Origin: Xanthobacteraceae bacterium
GTDB lineage: Bacteria; Pseudomonadota; Alphaproteobacteria; Rhizobiales; Xanthobacteraceae
NCBI GenBank assembly: GCA_031291475.1
Contig: JARLIY010000171.1
Coordinates: forward strand, 1-64,000
Length of the DNA stretch: 64,000 bases
Direction: 5' to 3'
A program made the position numbers and the translations under genes. Position 1 is the stretch's first letter; the number at the start of each line of letters is the position of its first letter. The notes beneath the pieces were generated by a model that ran no database searches, was not told the origin of the DNA, and worked only from the letters and a program-made list of their open reading frames with translations. Positions 1-12,526 of this stretch are shown piece after piece.

Positions 1-223
1 CCCGCCGCCTCCGCGCAGCGCGCCGCCGCTGCCGCCGGCGGCCGAACGGCTTCCCGGCCGTCCGGCGCCGCGGCCGGAAGCGCGGTCCGAGCCGGTCTCC
101 GAATACGCCAAGCGTCCGGCGCCCCAAGGCCTGGACCAGCACGGCCGGCAGGCCCCTGTGCATAACCGCGCCGAGGAAGACCAGCTCGACATTCCGGCCT
201 TCTTGCGCCGGCAGGCCAACTGA
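1..223 (+). CDS. ftsZ: Cell division protein FtsZ, C-terminal end (partial)
   Basis: Only the last 73 codons are in the window, read in the frame that starts at base 2. The segment is a proline- and arginine-rich linker ending in DQLDIPAFLRRQAN. This is the conserved C-terminal peptide by which FtsZ binds FtsA and other membrane tethers. FtsZ is the tubulin-like GTPase that forms the division ring; the GTPase core lies outside the window. The position just upstream of lpxC is the usual ftsZ-lpxC order of Hyphomicrobiales, which supports the call. The gene is truncated only by the window edge. Confidence 0.9.
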   Translation, partial: PPPPRSAPPLPPAAERLPGRPAPRPEARSEPVSEYAKRPAPQGLDQHGRQAPVHNRAEEDQLDIPAFLRRQAN

Positions 224-614
224 GGACGCCGCGAGATCGGGGAACCGACTTTTCGACTCCCGCGGCCGATCGGCATTTCGCCAATTAAGCAATTGAAGAA
301 TATGGCTTATTGGCGAGAATCCGGGCGTTCGTCAGCGCCGATAAAGGCCGGCAAGCTGTGACCTGTGGCCGGAACGTCCGGAGGACTTTTGGCGCCTTGC
401 CGCCAAGAGTGCGGCGGGAAGAAGGTAACACTCGGTAAGAAACCGTGAGTTGGCCGGAAACCCTGTCGCCGGTATGGTTTGTCGGTCATTGGGGGAGTTG
501 GGTCGAGGGTCAGCGTATCGGGGGGCCGGCGGACGGCCCCTTTGTGCAAACCTTCGCATTCCTCAAGTTGGGGTTGGCCGATTGCGCTTGCGGTCTGGCT
601 ATGAGGTGTCGGGC
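224..614. other. ftsZ-lpxC intergenic region
   Basis: No convincing gene is seen in these 391 bases. An open frame runs upstream from lpxC, but it shows no conserved protein features. An AT-richer patch holds an imperfect inverted repeat (arms 279-290 and 305-315, CGCCAATTAAGC facing GCTTATTGGCG) that could end ftsZ transcription. The lpxC promoter is presumably here, but no clear -35/-10 pair was found. Confidence 0.5.
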
Positions 615-1580
615 ATGACGAGGGGCACGCAAGCCGGCAGGCAGACGACCCTGCGCGAGCAAGTCACTGTTTCCGGCATCGGCGTGCATTCGGGTTCGCC
701 CGTCACCGTGACGCTTCATCCCGCTGAAGCGAACGCCGGCATCGTCTTCTGGCGCTCCGGCAGCGACGGTCAGAAGGACCGCGAAATCACCGCCAATTTC
801 CGCTCCGTGACGGCGACCGAATTCGCCACCGTGCTCGGCGACGCCAACGGCCCGGCCGTCTCCACCACCGAACATGTGCTCGCCGCGCTGTGCGGTCTTG
901 GCATCGACAACGCCGTCGTCGAAGTCGACGGCCCGGAAGTGCCGATCATGGACGGCAGCGCCGCGCCGTTTGTCGATGCGATCGATCGGGCCGGGATTGC
1001 GCTGTTGTCGCCGCCCCGGCGCTGCATCAGGGTGCTCAAGCCGGTACGGATCAATGCCGACGGCTGCTGTGGCGAACTGCGGCCCCACGCGCGCGGTCTG
1101 CGCGTGGAAACCGAGATCGAATTCGATCATCCGCTAATCGGGCGGCAGAGCTTCGCGGTCGACGTGGAACCGCAGCTGTTCCGCCGCGAGTTGGCGCGGG
1201 CGCGCACCTTCGGCTTCATGCGCGATGTCGCCAAGCTTTGGAGTGCCGGCTATGCGCTCGGCGCATCCTTCGAAAACACGGTCGTGGTCGCGGAGAACCG
1301 CATCCTCAACACCGAGGGAATGCGCTTCTCCGATGAATTCGTCCGCCACAAGGCCGTGGACGCCATCGGCGATCTGGCGCTGGCCGGCGCGCCGCTGATC
1401 GGCGCCTACCGCTCGCTGCGCGGCGGCCATAAGCTCAATCACGCCGTGGTCACCGCCCTGATGGCCGACGAAAGCGCATGGACCTACAGCGAGATGGAAG
1501 AGCCCATGCGCCGGACCCGCGGTCATGCCGATCTTGCGGCCGGGTTTGCGGCGCCGGCTTATGGGCCGAATATCTCTTGA
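615..1580 (+). CDS. lpxC: UDP-3-O-acyl-N-acetylglucosamine deacetylase
   Basis: LpxC is the zinc-dependent deacetylase that commits UDP-acyl-GlcNAc to lipid A synthesis in the cytoplasm. The 321-residue product is the usual length. It shows STTEH near residue 83 (Glu86, zinc ligand His87), RTFGF, RHKAVDAIGDL (zinc ligands His245 and Asp249) and the GHKLNH motif with the presumed general acid His272. The ATG at 615 is chosen because the protein family begins just before TTLREQVTVSGIGVHSG; the longer frame from 450 adds a non-conserved leader. It lies between ftsZ and bamD as in related genomes. No disruption is seen. Confidence 0.96.
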   Translation: MTRGTQAGRQTTLREQVTVSGIGVHSGSPVTVTLHPAEANAGIVFWRSGSDGQKDREITANFRSVTATEFATVLGDANGPAVSTTEHVLAALCGLGIDNAVVEVDGPEVPIMDGSAAPFVDAIDRAGIALLSPPRRCIRVLKPVRINADGCCGELRPHARGLRVETEIEFDHPLIGRQSFAVDVEPQLFRRELARARTFGFMRDVAKLWSAGYALGASFENTVVVAENRILNTEGMRFSDEFVRHKAVDAIGDLALAGAPLIGAYRSLRGGHKLNHAVVTALMADESAWTYSEMEEPMRRTRGHADLAAGFAAPAYGPNIS

Positions 1581-1721
1581 TTTCCTTGACTTTTTTGCCT
1601 TAATCCCGGCCGATTGTCGGCTTAATCAGCCTTTGATTACAGCATTGGGTCGCTGGCCGTTCCGGCAACGCGCAACCAGCGCGGCACGGGCCAGCGACTG
1701 GACGGGATTTTCATTACGCTC

Positions 1722-2582
1722 ATGATGTCGCGGCGACGACGACCGTGGGGATCCGGTTGCAGGCTGCGCGCGCTGGCCGGCGTTCTTGCGCTGACATTTT
1801 TTGCCGCGCCCATCATGGGCTGCAGCATGTTCAACAAAGAAGAGGACTACATCCCCGAGGATTCCGCCGACAAGCTCTATAACGAAGGTCTCTACCTCCT
1901 CAACAACAAGCAGCAATACGAGGATGCGGCGAAAAAATTCGACCAGGTAGATCGGCAAAATCCATATTCGGACTGGGCGCGCAAGGCGCTCTTGATGTCG
2001 GCGTATTCGTACTATCAGGCGCAGAAATACGACGACTGCATCAACGCCGCCAAACGCTATGTGACGCTGCATCCCGGTAGCCAGGACGCGGCCTATGCCC
2101 AGTATCTGATCGGCGTCTCCTATTTCGACCAGGTTCTCGACGTCAATCATGACCAGGCGCGGGCGGACAAGGCCGTCAGCGCGCTGGAAGAGGTGGTGCG
2201 CAAATATCCGGACACCGAATACGCCTTGAACGCCAAGAAAAAGATCGACGTGGCGCGCGATCAGCTCGCCGGCAAGGAGATGGAAATCGGCCGCTTCTAC
2301 ATGAAACGGCGCGATTTCACCGGCGCCATCAACCGCTTCAAGGTGGTGGTGACGCAGTATCAGACCACGCGCGAGGTCGAGGAAGCGCTGGAGCGGCTGA
2401 CCGAGGCGTATGTCTCGCTCGGCATCATCGACGAAGCGCAGACCGCGGCCGCCGTGCTCGGGCACAATTTCCCCGACAGTCCCTGGTACCAGGACGCTTA
2501 CAAGCTGGTGAAATCCGCCGGCGGCGAGCCGAGCGAGAACAAGGATTCGTGGATGAGCCGCGCCTTCAAGGGGCTCGGCTGA
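1722..2582 (+). CDS. bamD: Outer membrane assembly lipoprotein BamD
   Basis: BamD (older name ComL) is an essential lipoprotein of the BAM complex that inserts beta-barrel proteins into the outer membrane. The 286-residue product has an arginine-rich start, a hydrophobic signal segment and a lipobox ending IMGC near residue 34. TPR-like helical repeats follow, beginning ADKLYNEGLYLLNNKQ, with tyrosine-rich helix pairs such as ARKALLMSAYSYYQ. The 140 bases after lpxC presumably hold its own promoter. The downstream gap to recN is filled by a heptad-repeat hairpin. Length and motif order are normal for the family. Confidence 0.94.
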   Translation: MMSRRRRPWGSGCRLRALAGVLALTFFAAPIMGCSMFNKEEDYIPEDSADKLYNEGLYLLNNKQQYEDAAKKFDQVDRQNPYSDWARKALLMSAYSYYQAQKYDDCINAAKRYVTLHPGSQDAAYAQYLIGVSYFDQVLDVNHDQARADKAVSALEEVVRKYPDTEYALNAKKKIDVARDQLAGKEMEIGRFYMKRRDFTGAINRFKVVVTQYQTTREVEEALERLTEAYVSLGIIDEAQTAAAVLGHNFPDSPWYQDAYKLVKSAGGEPSENKDSWMSRAFKGLG

Positions 2583-2584
2583 TC

Positions 2585-2665
2585 AGACGACGGAGAACGG
2601 ACGACAGACGACAGAATCGGGCATATCATTCGTCTTCTGACATCCGTCCTCTGACATCCGATTCC
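2585..2665. repeat. Inverted heptad-repeat array between bamD and recN
   Basis: The left arm (2585-2619) reads as five 7-base units: AGACGAC, GGAGAAC, GGACGAC, AGACGAC, AGAATCG. The right arm (2631-2665) reads as five units: CGTCTTC, TGACATC, CGTCCTC, TGACATC, CGATTCC, roughly complementary to the left. About 11 bases separate the arms, so the RNA or DNA could fold into a long imperfect hairpin. It ends one base before the recN start codon, so it may affect recN translation. A second member lies at 28707-28800. Confidence 0.75.
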
Positions 2666-2666
2666 C

Positions 2667-6499
<3,833 letters not shown>

Positions 6500-6500
6500 G

Positions 6501-6580
6501 CGTCATTGCGAGGAGAAAAGCGACGAAGCAATCCAGTGGGTTTACCCCCACTGGATTGCTTCGCTTCGCTCGCAAAGACG
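6501..6580. repeat. Intergenic palindromic repeat after ligA
   Basis: An inverted repeat opens with CGTCATTGCGAG and closes with CTCGCAAAGACG. The inner arms GAAGCAATCCAGTGGG and CCCCACTGGATTGCTTC flank a short loop. This is a familiar dispersed palindrome of alphaproteobacterial intergenic regions. It could also end ligA transcription. Confidence 0.85.
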
Positions 6581-6619
6581 ACGCCGAGAGGTCCAGGTCC
6601 CGCCGCGCGGGACCCACGC

Positions 6620-6775
6620 TCAAACTCTGCCCATGAGGACCAAGACAATGACGATGATCAGGATCAGGCCGAGCCCGCCGCCGGGGTAATAGCCCCAGCC
6701 GGTCGAATACGGCCAAGTCGGCAGCGCGCCGACCAGCAGCAGAATCAGAATGACGATCAGGACAGTCCCAAGCAT
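6620..6775 (-). CDS. DUF3309 family small membrane protein
   Basis: A 51-residue product begins MLGTVLIVILILLLVGALPT. It continues with a WPYSTGWGYYPGGG stretch and ends in a second hydrophobic run, ILIIVIVLVLMGRV. Two short membrane segments around a glycine/tyrosine loop are typical of the DUF3309 family, whose role is unknown. A good ribosome-binding site (GCGAGGAAACGTC) precedes the ATG. It stands alone between ligA and the aminopeptidase. Confidence 0.8.
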   Translation of the reverse strand: MLGTVLIVILILLLVGALPTWPYSTGWGYYPGGGLGLILIIVIVLVLMGRV

Positions 6776-6853
6776 GACGTTTCCTCGCGCCTTACCAGCC
6801 CCGCGTGAAAACGTTACCGATGTGAAAAAGTTCCGCCGCCGGAACGCCCAGGG

Positions 6854-8689
6854 TTAATCCCGCCCCAACGGGGCGGTCGCCGCGATCAGCCAGGCGCGCG
6901 CTGGCGCATCGAGCAGCGGCGCCAGCGCCTCGCGCACGCGCGCGTGATAGGCGTCAAGCCACGTGGTCTCGTCGGCGGTCATGAGCGCCGGCTCGACGAG
7001 GCGCCGGTCGATCGGCGCCAGCGTCAGCGTCTCGAAGGCGTTGAGCGGCTTTTCCGCGCCGGCCACGGCTGCGGCCTCGGTCACCAAGATCAGATTCTCG
7101 ATGCGGATGCCGTAGGCGCCGGTGCGGTAATAGCCGGGCTCGTTGGACAGGATCATCCCGCGCTTGAGCGGCGCGCCGCCGAGCTTGGAAATGCGCGCCG
7201 GCCCCTCATGCACCGACAGATAGCTGCCGACGCCGTGACCGGTGCCGTGATCGAAATCGAGCCCGGCCCGCCAGAGAAATTGCCGCGCCAGCGTATCGAG
7301 TTGCGCGCCGGTCGTGCCGTCGGGAAAGACCGCGCGCGCGACGGCGATATGGCCCTTGAGCACAAGGGTGAAGTTGCGGCGCATCTCGTCGGTTGGTGCC
7401 CCCACCGCGACCGTGCGGGTGATGTCGGTCGTGCCGTCCTCGTATTGGCCGCCGGAATCGAGGAGAAACAGCTCGCCCGGCGCGATGCGGCGGTTGCTCT
7501 TGCGGGTGACGCGATAATGCACGATGGCGCCGTTGGCCCCGGCCCCGGCGATGGTCGGGAACGATACGTCCTTGAGCAGGCCGGTTTCGCGGCGGAGGCT
7601 TTCCACCGCCTCGACGGCGTCGATTTCGGTCAGCTCGTCGCGCGGCGCCTGCAAATCGAACCAGGCGAGAAAGCGCGTCACCGCCGTGCCGTCGCGCAGC
7701 TGCGCCGCGCGGGCGCCGGCGATCTCGGCTGCGTTTTTCACTGACTTGAGCGGCGCGATCGGATCGGCGCCGCGCACCACTTCGCCGCCGTTGCCGGCGA
7801 CGATGCGGGCGATCGCTTCCGGGCAGGTCGCCGGATCGACCCGCAAGGCGCGATGCGCCTCGCCAAACGCGGCAAGATCGCGCTCGAAGGCGGCGTCCGG
7901 GCGCACGTCGGCAATCGCTTCGAGCTGGGTCCGGATCTCGGCGCCGAGCTTGCGCAGGTCGACAAACAGCGCCGGCCGGCCTTCCTTCGGCACGGTGGCG
8001 AAAGCGAGCACCACCGGCGTGTGCGGAATGTCGCTGCCGCGGATGTTGAACAGCCACGACACCGCGTGCGGATCGGAAACGAGCAGGCTGTCGACGGGAG
8101 ATTTCTGCATGTCGGCGCGGATGCGCCCGAGCTTCGCCGCCGTGTTTTCGCCGGCATAGCGCAGATCGTGCGCCACCACGGCGCCGAGCGGCGGCTGCGG
8201 GCGGTCGGTCCAGATGGCGTCGATAGGATCGTCTTCGACGGCGACGAGGTCGGCACGCGCCGCGGCGGCGGCCTTGGCCAGGCGTTCGGCGCCGTCGATG
8301 GTATGCAGCCACGGCGAATAGCCGAGCTTGGCGCCCGGCGGCAGATTGGCTTCGATCCAGGCCGGCGGCGGATTGTCGACGAGATGCTCGATCGTGAAGA
8401 CCGCGCTGTCGACTTCCTCGCGCACCTGCACCTGATAGCGGCCGTCGCCGAACAGGACGGCGCGGTCGGCGAGCACGATGGCGAGGCCCGCCGAGCCGGT
8501 GAAGCCGGTGAGCCAGGCCAGCCGCTCGGCGCTCGGCGGAACGTATTCGTTCTGAAAACGGTCGGCGCGCGGCACGATGAAACCGTCGAGCCCGCGCAGC
8601 TTGAGCTCGGCGCGCAAGGCGGCGACGCGCGGCGCGGATTCGGCGCGGTCGGCGCGATCCTCGAACGACTGGAAATGGGCCTCGAACAT
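6854..8689 (-). CDS. Aminopeptidase P family protein (Xaa-Pro aminopeptidase)
   Basis: This cytosolic M24B metallopeptidase removes N-terminal residues preceding proline. The 611-residue product has two creatinase-like N-terminal domains (GFIVPRADRFQNEYVPP, then DPHAVSWLFNIRG) and a C-terminal pita-bread domain. The metal-ligand regions are LLDSGGQYEDGTTDITRT (two aspartates), GHGVGSYLSVHEGP (histidine) and LSNEPGYY (glutamate), with a final glutamate in IRIENL. The three-domain length resembles the long eukaryote-like APP1 subgroup. The ATG at 8689 is preferred because the longer frame runs into the palindromic repeat upstream. Confidence 0.92.
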   Translation of the reverse strand: MFEAHFQSFEDRADRAESAPRVAALRAELKLRGLDGFIVPRADRFQNEYVPPSAERLAWLTGFTGSAGLAIVLADRAVLFGDGRYQVQVREEVDSAVFTIEHLVDNPPPAWIEANLPPGAKLGYSPWLHTIDGAERLAKAAAAARADLVAVEDDPIDAIWTDRPQPPLGAVVAHDLRYAGENTAAKLGRIRADMQKSPVDSLLVSDPHAVSWLFNIRGSDIPHTPVVLAFATVPKEGRPALFVDLRKLGAEIRTQLEAIADVRPDAAFERDLAAFGEAHRALRVDPATCPEAIARIVAGNGGEVVRGADPIAPLKSVKNAAEIAGARAAQLRDGTAVTRFLAWFDLQAPRDELTEIDAVEAVESLRRETGLLKDVSFPTIAGAGANGAIVHYRVTRKSNRRIAPGELFLLDSGGQYEDGTTDITRTVAVGAPTDEMRRNFTLVLKGHIAVARAVFPDGTTGAQLDTLARQFLWRAGLDFDHGTGHGVGSYLSVHEGPARISKLGGAPLKRGMILSNEPGYYRTGAYGIRIENLILVTEAAAVAGAEKPLNAFETLTLAPIDRRLVEPALMTADETTWLDAYHARVREALAPLLDAPARAWLIAATAPLGRD

Positions 8690-8702
8690 GCGCGGCAATC
8701 TA

Positions 8703-8744
8703 GGGCATGATCCTGAAAAGTGGAAACCGGTTTTCGGAATGCCC
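8703..8744. repeat. Dispersed repeat with core GCATGATC..AAAAGTGGAAACCGG
   Basis: The stretch runs from GGGCATGATCCTGAAAAGTGG to TTTTCGGAATGCCC. Its ends are complementary and the inner part is partly palindromic (AAACCGGTTTT). A related copy lies at 59552-59576. This core is a common intergenic repeat of Bradyrhizobiaceae-like genomes. In one frame it reads GFHFSGSC, which creates false N-terminal extensions of neighbouring genes. Confidence 0.75.
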
Positions 8745-8861
8745 AAACAAAGAACTAGGTGGCTGAAGGCATGTCGGCAACGCAGCTAAGCGAGGTGCTG
8801 AAGCGTTACTCTATTTGATCGGCTCGCGGCATCCCCCTGCAGGGGAGGGTTTATTTTGAAT

Positions 8862-9791
8862 TTATCCCGGTCGGCGGCGACGCCGGACGAGGACGAGGGT
8901 CGTCCAGCCGTCGCGTTCGATGCGCCGCTCGAGGGCCAGCGGACGATAGGCCGCGAGCGCGGCATTGGCCTGCGCCGGCAGCAGCCCGGACAGAACGACG
9001 CGGGCGCCGGGCGATGTGAGCCGCCGCAGCGGCGCGGCGATCCGTTGCAGCGGCCCGAGCAGGATGTTGGCGAAGACGAGATCGAACGGCGCCGCTTGGC
9101 GAACGCCGCGCGCGCTGACGCCATCCGCCTTCACCACGGTGACGATTGTGTCGACGCGGTTGAGTCCGGCATTGGCGCGCGCGACGCGCACCGCGCTTGC
9201 ATCCATATCGGTCGCGAGCACGCGCTGCCGCAACGCGCGCGCGGCGGCGATGGCGAGCACGCCGTTGCCGGTGCCGAGATCGAGGATTTTCATGCGGCGT
9301 CCATTATCCGATTTGCAAATCCGGTCGAGCGCCACGAGGCAGCCGCGCGTGGTGCCGTGGTGGCCGGTGCCGAAGGCGAGCGCCGCCTCGATTTCGATGC
9401 CGATGCGGTTTGGCGGAATGCGGCGGCGGTCGTGCGCCCCGTGAACGACGAAACGGCCGGCCGCGACCGGCGCCAGGCCGGCAAGGCTTTCGCGCACCCA
9501 ATCCGTGGTGCGGACGCGCGTGAAGCGCAGCGCCATAGCCGTTTTTTTCCCGCCGGCGGCCGCCACCGCAGCCCGCACCGCGGTTTTGTCCGGCGGCGCG
9601 CGAAAATAGAGCGCGACGCGCCAGCGCCCGCCGCCGCTATCGGACAGGCTCGCCGCGACATCTTCGGCGGCGAAACGCTCGGTAACGCCGTCGGCGACTT
9701 TGTGCGCCGTTTGTTCACCGGTTTCGAGCGACGCTGTCACGGTCGCATGCACGCCTGGACGCGTGCCGGAAGCCATTGATTTGCCGGGCAT
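8862..9791 (-). CDS. prmA: Ribosomal protein L11 methyltransferase
   Basis: PrmA is an S-adenosylmethionine-dependent enzyme that methylates ribosomal protein L11. The 309-residue product has an N-terminal substrate-recognition region, then AALAFGTGHHGTTRGCL, the AdoMet site ILDLGTGNGVLAIAAARAL and the FANILLGPL motif of the catalytic fold. Two ATGs are possible, 9791 and 9776; neither has a strong ribosome-binding site. The transposon at 9866 sits 74 bases upstream of the 9791 start. It separates prmA from the L,D-transpeptidase gene and may have displaced its native promoter. The coding region itself is intact. Confidence 0.9.
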   Translation of the reverse strand: MPGKSMASGTRPGVHATVTASLETGEQTAHKVADGVTERFAAEDVAASLSDSGGGRWRVALYFRAPPDKTAVRAAVAAAGGKKTAMALRFTRVRTTDWVRESLAGLAPVAAGRFVVHGAHDRRRIPPNRIGIEIEAALAFGTGHHGTTRGCLVALDRICKSDNGRRMKILDLGTGNGVLAIAAARALRQRVLATDMDASAVRVARANAGLNRVDTIVTVVKADGVSARGVRQAAPFDLVFANILLGPLQRIAAPLRRLTSPGARVVLSGLLPAQANAALAAYRPLALERRIERDGWTTLVLVRRRRRPG

Positions 9792-9857
9792 TGTCAAAAT
9801 CAACGCACGCAATTCACAACAATCGTCAAGGTCCGCGGCCCGCGCGCCGGCGCGCGA

Positions 9858-9865
9858 GCGAATCC
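9858..9865. repeat. Target-site duplication, left copy
   Basis: GCGAATCC lies immediately outside the left inverted repeat and matches 14161-14168 exactly. A duplication of 8-9 bp is usual for IS1-family insertion. Confidence 0.9.
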
Positions 9866-9890
9866 GGTAGTGTCTCAGTTTGATTGTGGC
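9866..9890 (+). repeat. Left terminal inverted repeat (25 bp)
   Basis: It starts GGTAGTGTCTCAGTTTGATT and is an exact reverse complement of 14136-14160. The stop codon of the transposase (9875-9877) lies inside it. Confidence 0.93.
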
Positions 9891-10780
9891 ACGCGGGATA
9901 ATTGCTCTGACGCATCGATAACCGCCTGACGCTTTTCGTCTAATCGGTTTTGTTCTTCGGTGTCCATTGCTGTGAGCAAGTCTGTGAATTTCAGCGGCGT
10001 TTGGGTGAGGCCAGCTGCCATCGCAGGAGTTACCCCCAGCGTCTTGTGATTGCGAACCCAATTGTACCAAAAGAAATAGAGGGCCAGCGCGTGACAATGG
10101 TTCTCGAATTTCTTTGAGAACGCATTGGTGAGCCGCGTGAACCGCCTCATTGCCATCCGCATCGTCAGGTTCTGCCGCTCGGCAAACGACGTGTTCACCA
10201 AAGCCGGATCGGGATTGCCCATAATTGGGTTTTTGATCGCACCGATACACTTGGGCGGGCTATAGCGGCTCGGCCCGGCGTAGTCTGTTGCAAAAATCTT
10301 ATTCAGCATGGCGTAGTCGGCGTCGAAATCGACCACCTCAACGGCTTTCAAATAGGCTTTATGGCCGTCCGTCGTGAGCTGGACGCGATTGGCGAGCCGC
10401 GCCTTGAGATCGCCCATGAACGAAATGCCGGTGTGCTGGCTACGGTCGCCGACATGCCACGAAACGATCAGCTTGGAATCGGCATCGATAGCGGTCCACG
10501 TCCAAACGTCGCCCGCTCCCGCCGGGGCATTCTTGGCGAACTTGACGTTCTTCTGCTTGGCGTAGCCGAACGACCAGATTTCATCGCACTGGACGGCCTT
10601 CGCTGCGACGTTGCGGACCTTTTCATCGTGGAGGGCCGCACAGGCCATTCCCGCGTCTACCAGGAGCTTTGTGACCGTATTGATTGATACGCCGCACACG
10701 CGCGACACCGAACGCATCGACGAACCCTCGACCAGCATGGTCAGGATTTGGACGCGCTTTTCCAATGGGAGCTTGTTCAT
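9875..10780 (-). CDS. IS1-family transposase
   Basis: The 301-residue DDE transposase has an N-terminal helix-turn-helix (RVQILTMLVEGSSMRSVSRVC, then NTVTKLLVDAG). Its catalytic core has CDEIWSFGYAK (first Asp), TDGHKAYL (second Asp) and SFAERQNLTMRMAMRRFTRLT (Glu region), followed by FSKKFENHCHALALYFFWYNW, all in the IS1 pattern. Unlike classical IS1 it is one uninterrupted frame with no frameshift. The ATG at 10780 is preferred because it starts the family-like MNKLPLEKRVQI and sits just below a strong promoter, which suggests a leaderless message. Confidence 0.9.
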   Translation of the reverse strand: MNKLPLEKRVQILTMLVEGSSMRSVSRVCGVSINTVTKLLVDAGMACAALHDEKVRNVAAKAVQCDEIWSFGYAKQKNVKFAKNAPAGAGDVWTWTAIDADSKLIVSWHVGDRSQHTGISFMGDLKARLANRVQLTTDGHKAYLKAVEVVDFDADYAMLNKIFATDYAGPSRYSPPKCIGAIKNPIMGNPDPALVNTSFAERQNLTMRMAMRRFTRLTNAFSKKFENHCHALALYFFWYNWVRNHKTLGVTPAMAAGLTQTPLKFTDLLTAMDTEEQNRLDEKRQAVIDASEQLSRVPQSN

Positions 10781-10787
10781 GCCCCGC

Positions 10788-10816
10788 ATGATATGAACTT
10801 TCATGCTTAGCGTCAA
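10788..10816 (-). promoter_or_regulatory. Transposase promoter
   Basis: On the minus strand TTGACG (10816-10811) and TATCAT (10793-10788) are separated by exactly 17 bases, a good sigma-70-type pair. The predicted start of transcription falls about at the ATG at 10780. Confidence 0.6.
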
Positions 10817-10825
10817 GTAAAAAGT

Positions 10826-11896
10826 TCAACTAACGGCTCGTAAGCCTCCTGAGCCATCGGGCGGGCGCTTGTCCAGCCCCGCCAAGTTCCAAATGAGGCC
10901 CTCTAATTCATCTAGGGGCAGATGAAGGTCAGCCGCGATGTCGTTTTTGGTGGTTTTTTCAGACCAAAGTTGCCCTAGGACCTTTCGCCAAATTAAAGAC
11001 GTTTCCCGCTCTATTCCGACCGGCTCGCCAGAACGATACCCTGATCTGCCCAGTTGAATGCAAAGCGATTTGTATTGCCAATCTGAAAGCAGCTGTAGCG
11101 CGTTTAAACGATACGCCATTGCCGTCGCTGATACACGCCAACGAGCCTTAGCCTTCAACAGAACTTCAATCGTTACCCTTCTGGGTACACGAGCCTTTAC
11201 GTCATTTGCGGGCATCAGGAACGCAGACGCAAAGCTATTAGCCTCGCGTTCAGCCGATCGCGTTTCTTTCGGATCGCCGTGTTTGTGCATCACGAGGTGC
11301 CCCAGCTCGTGGGCGGCGTCAAAAATGCTACTCTCAGCAGTTTTAAAATTATTCAGGAAAATATACGGCTTGTTGTCTCGCCAGAAAGAAAAGGCATTCA
11401 CCGCCGCAGTATTCTCGGAAAGAGAAAAAAGCCGAATCCCGTTAGTTTCCAAAAGCGCCATTAGATTGCCGATTGGCTTCTCTCCAATGCTCCAGAATTG
11501 GCGCATAGATTGTGCGGAAGCCTCAGGGTCTGTTTCATAGCTCAGGTCCAAAAGATTAGGTGTCGGCAGTGTGAACCGCTGATCTACCCAGCTACTCAAC
11601 TGTAGTCCTAATGAGCCAGCCGAAATAGCTGCATCACGCTCGCGTGCGCTCATCTTGGAGAAGCTACGAAAACTAACGGCGCCCGTGTCAATGTCTTCCG
11701 GGTCTGGGTCAAAGAAAAACGGCACTGGAAAGCCGAGAGCTTGCACAAGCTTTGCTACCGTCGTTTCATCCGGCGAATTTAATCCGTTCTCCAATCGAGA
11801 GATTGTGTCCACTGCAAGTCCGGTTTTTTCAGCAAGAATCTTCGCGCTGAATCGGCGACGCTTCCGCGCAAGGCCAAGCCTTCGAGGGTTGAACAT
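10826..11896 (-). CDS. XRE-family regulator with ImmA/IrrE metallopeptidase domain
   Basis: The 356-residue product joins an N-terminal XRE helix-turn-helix (residues 4-60, with SAKILAEKTGLAVDTISRLENG) to an ImmA/IrrE-type zinc peptidase domain. That domain has AAHELGHLVMHKHG (HELGH at 196-200) and a downstream glutamate in EREANSFAS (Glu217). Family members cleave or sense repressors in mobile elements and stress responses; the target here is unknown. It is the second gene of an operon with an unrecognised 200-residue protein 16 bases upstream. A palindrome spans the shared promoter, suggesting autoregulation. It is passenger DNA of the transposon. Confidence 0.88.
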   Translation of the reverse strand: MFNPRRLGLARKRRRFSAKILAEKTGLAVDTISRLENGLNSPDETTVAKLVQALGFPVPFFFDPDPEDIDTGAVSFRSFSKMSARERDAAISAGSLGLQLSSWVDQRFTLPTPNLLDLSYETDPEASAQSMRQFWSIGEKPIGNLMALLETNGIRLFSLSENTAAVNAFSFWRDNKPYIFLNNFKTAESSIFDAAHELGHLVMHKHGDPKETRSAEREANSFASAFLMPANDVKARVPRRVTIEVLLKAKARWRVSATAMAYRLNALQLLSDWQYKSLCIQLGRSGYRSGEPVGIERETSLIWRKVLGQLWSEKTTKNDIAADLHLPLDELEGLIWNLAGLDKRPPDGSGGLRAVS

Positions 11897-11912
11897 TTCA
11901 GAAACTCACGAT

Positions 11913-12515
11913 CTAGTTTTTGCGCGCAACCTGCGGATCAAAGCCGTCCGCAATATCATCGGTGCCGAGCAACTCATCTCCGCCGTCGCCACCATCAGAA
12001 AGATAAATGCGCTCAATGGCAGTGCTGAACGTTCCGTTCCTCACAACTGGTCTGGTTAGCTCCGCAGCACCGTCCTGATCGACCATCAAATAGTACAAAG
12101 CAAAATCGTCACTCGGCTCAGGTGTGTAATGAGGCAAATGATCAAAGAATCCACCGCTAGCCCTTTCCGCCCCCGCGCCCTTTTCAGAACGTGGCTTCGG
12201 AATGTGATCGTCGTTACAGGCCAAGTCGACGTTTGAAAACGCCACTTTGATCTTAAGCCCCTCGTTGCGGATTCCCTCGATCCCATCGAGCCGGCAAACG
12301 GCCCACTCCTTACCTGCGAATTGGTCACGAACGGACCACGTGCCGTGGTGGTACGCGAACGTACCGGGCGCGTTCGAACAGTGAAATGGCGTAGCCGCTG
12401 CCCTTTCCTGAATAGCTACGTCTCGAGCAGTCAAAAGGCCCTTGCGGGTAAGTTTCAATTCCGCCAACCGGGCATCCACATCCCACGGTTCCCGGCGAAC
12501 AACTGTTTCAGGCAT
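11913..12515 (-). CDS. Unrecognised 200-residue cargo protein, partner of the XRE/ImmA gene
   Basis: I do not recognise this protein. It has a charged N-terminus (MPETVVRREPWDVDARLAEL), a central region with several tryptophans and GTFAYHHGTWSVRDQF, and an aspartate/glycine-rich C-terminus (LSDGGDGGDELLGTDD). There is no signal peptide or membrane segment, so it should be cytoplasmic. The ATG at 12515 has GGGGAAG upstream; the longer frame has no support. It is the first gene of the operon with the XRE/ImmA regulator. This placement is compatible with a toxin or a protected protein, but nothing in the sequence proves that. Confidence 0.75.
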   Translation of the reverse strand: MPETVVRREPWDVDARLAELKLTRKGLLTARDVAIQERAAATPFHCSNAPGTFAYHHGTWSVRDQFAGKEWAVCRLDGIEGIRNEGLKIKVAFSNVDLACNDDHIPKPRSEKGAGAERASGGFFDHLPHYTPEPSDDFALYYLMVDQDGAAELTRPVVRNGTFSTAIERIYLSDGGDGGDELLGTDDIADGFDPQVARKN

Positions 12516-12526
12516 GGGCTTCCCCA

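Noticed and set aside
510-1130. Long minus-strand open frame opposite lpxC (206 residues)
   Set aside because: It is a GC-rich antisense shadow. lpxC on the plus strand has all catalytic motifs and the shadow protein has none.
8690-8746. N-terminal extension of the aminopeptidase (with TGFHFSGS)
   Set aside because: It is the dispersed AAAAGTGG repeat in translation; the same peptide appears opposite 59552-59576.
9792-10250. prmA frame extended into the transposon (462 residues)
   Set aside because: The extension crosses the inverted repeat and reads the transposase region out of frame. It arose by insertion.
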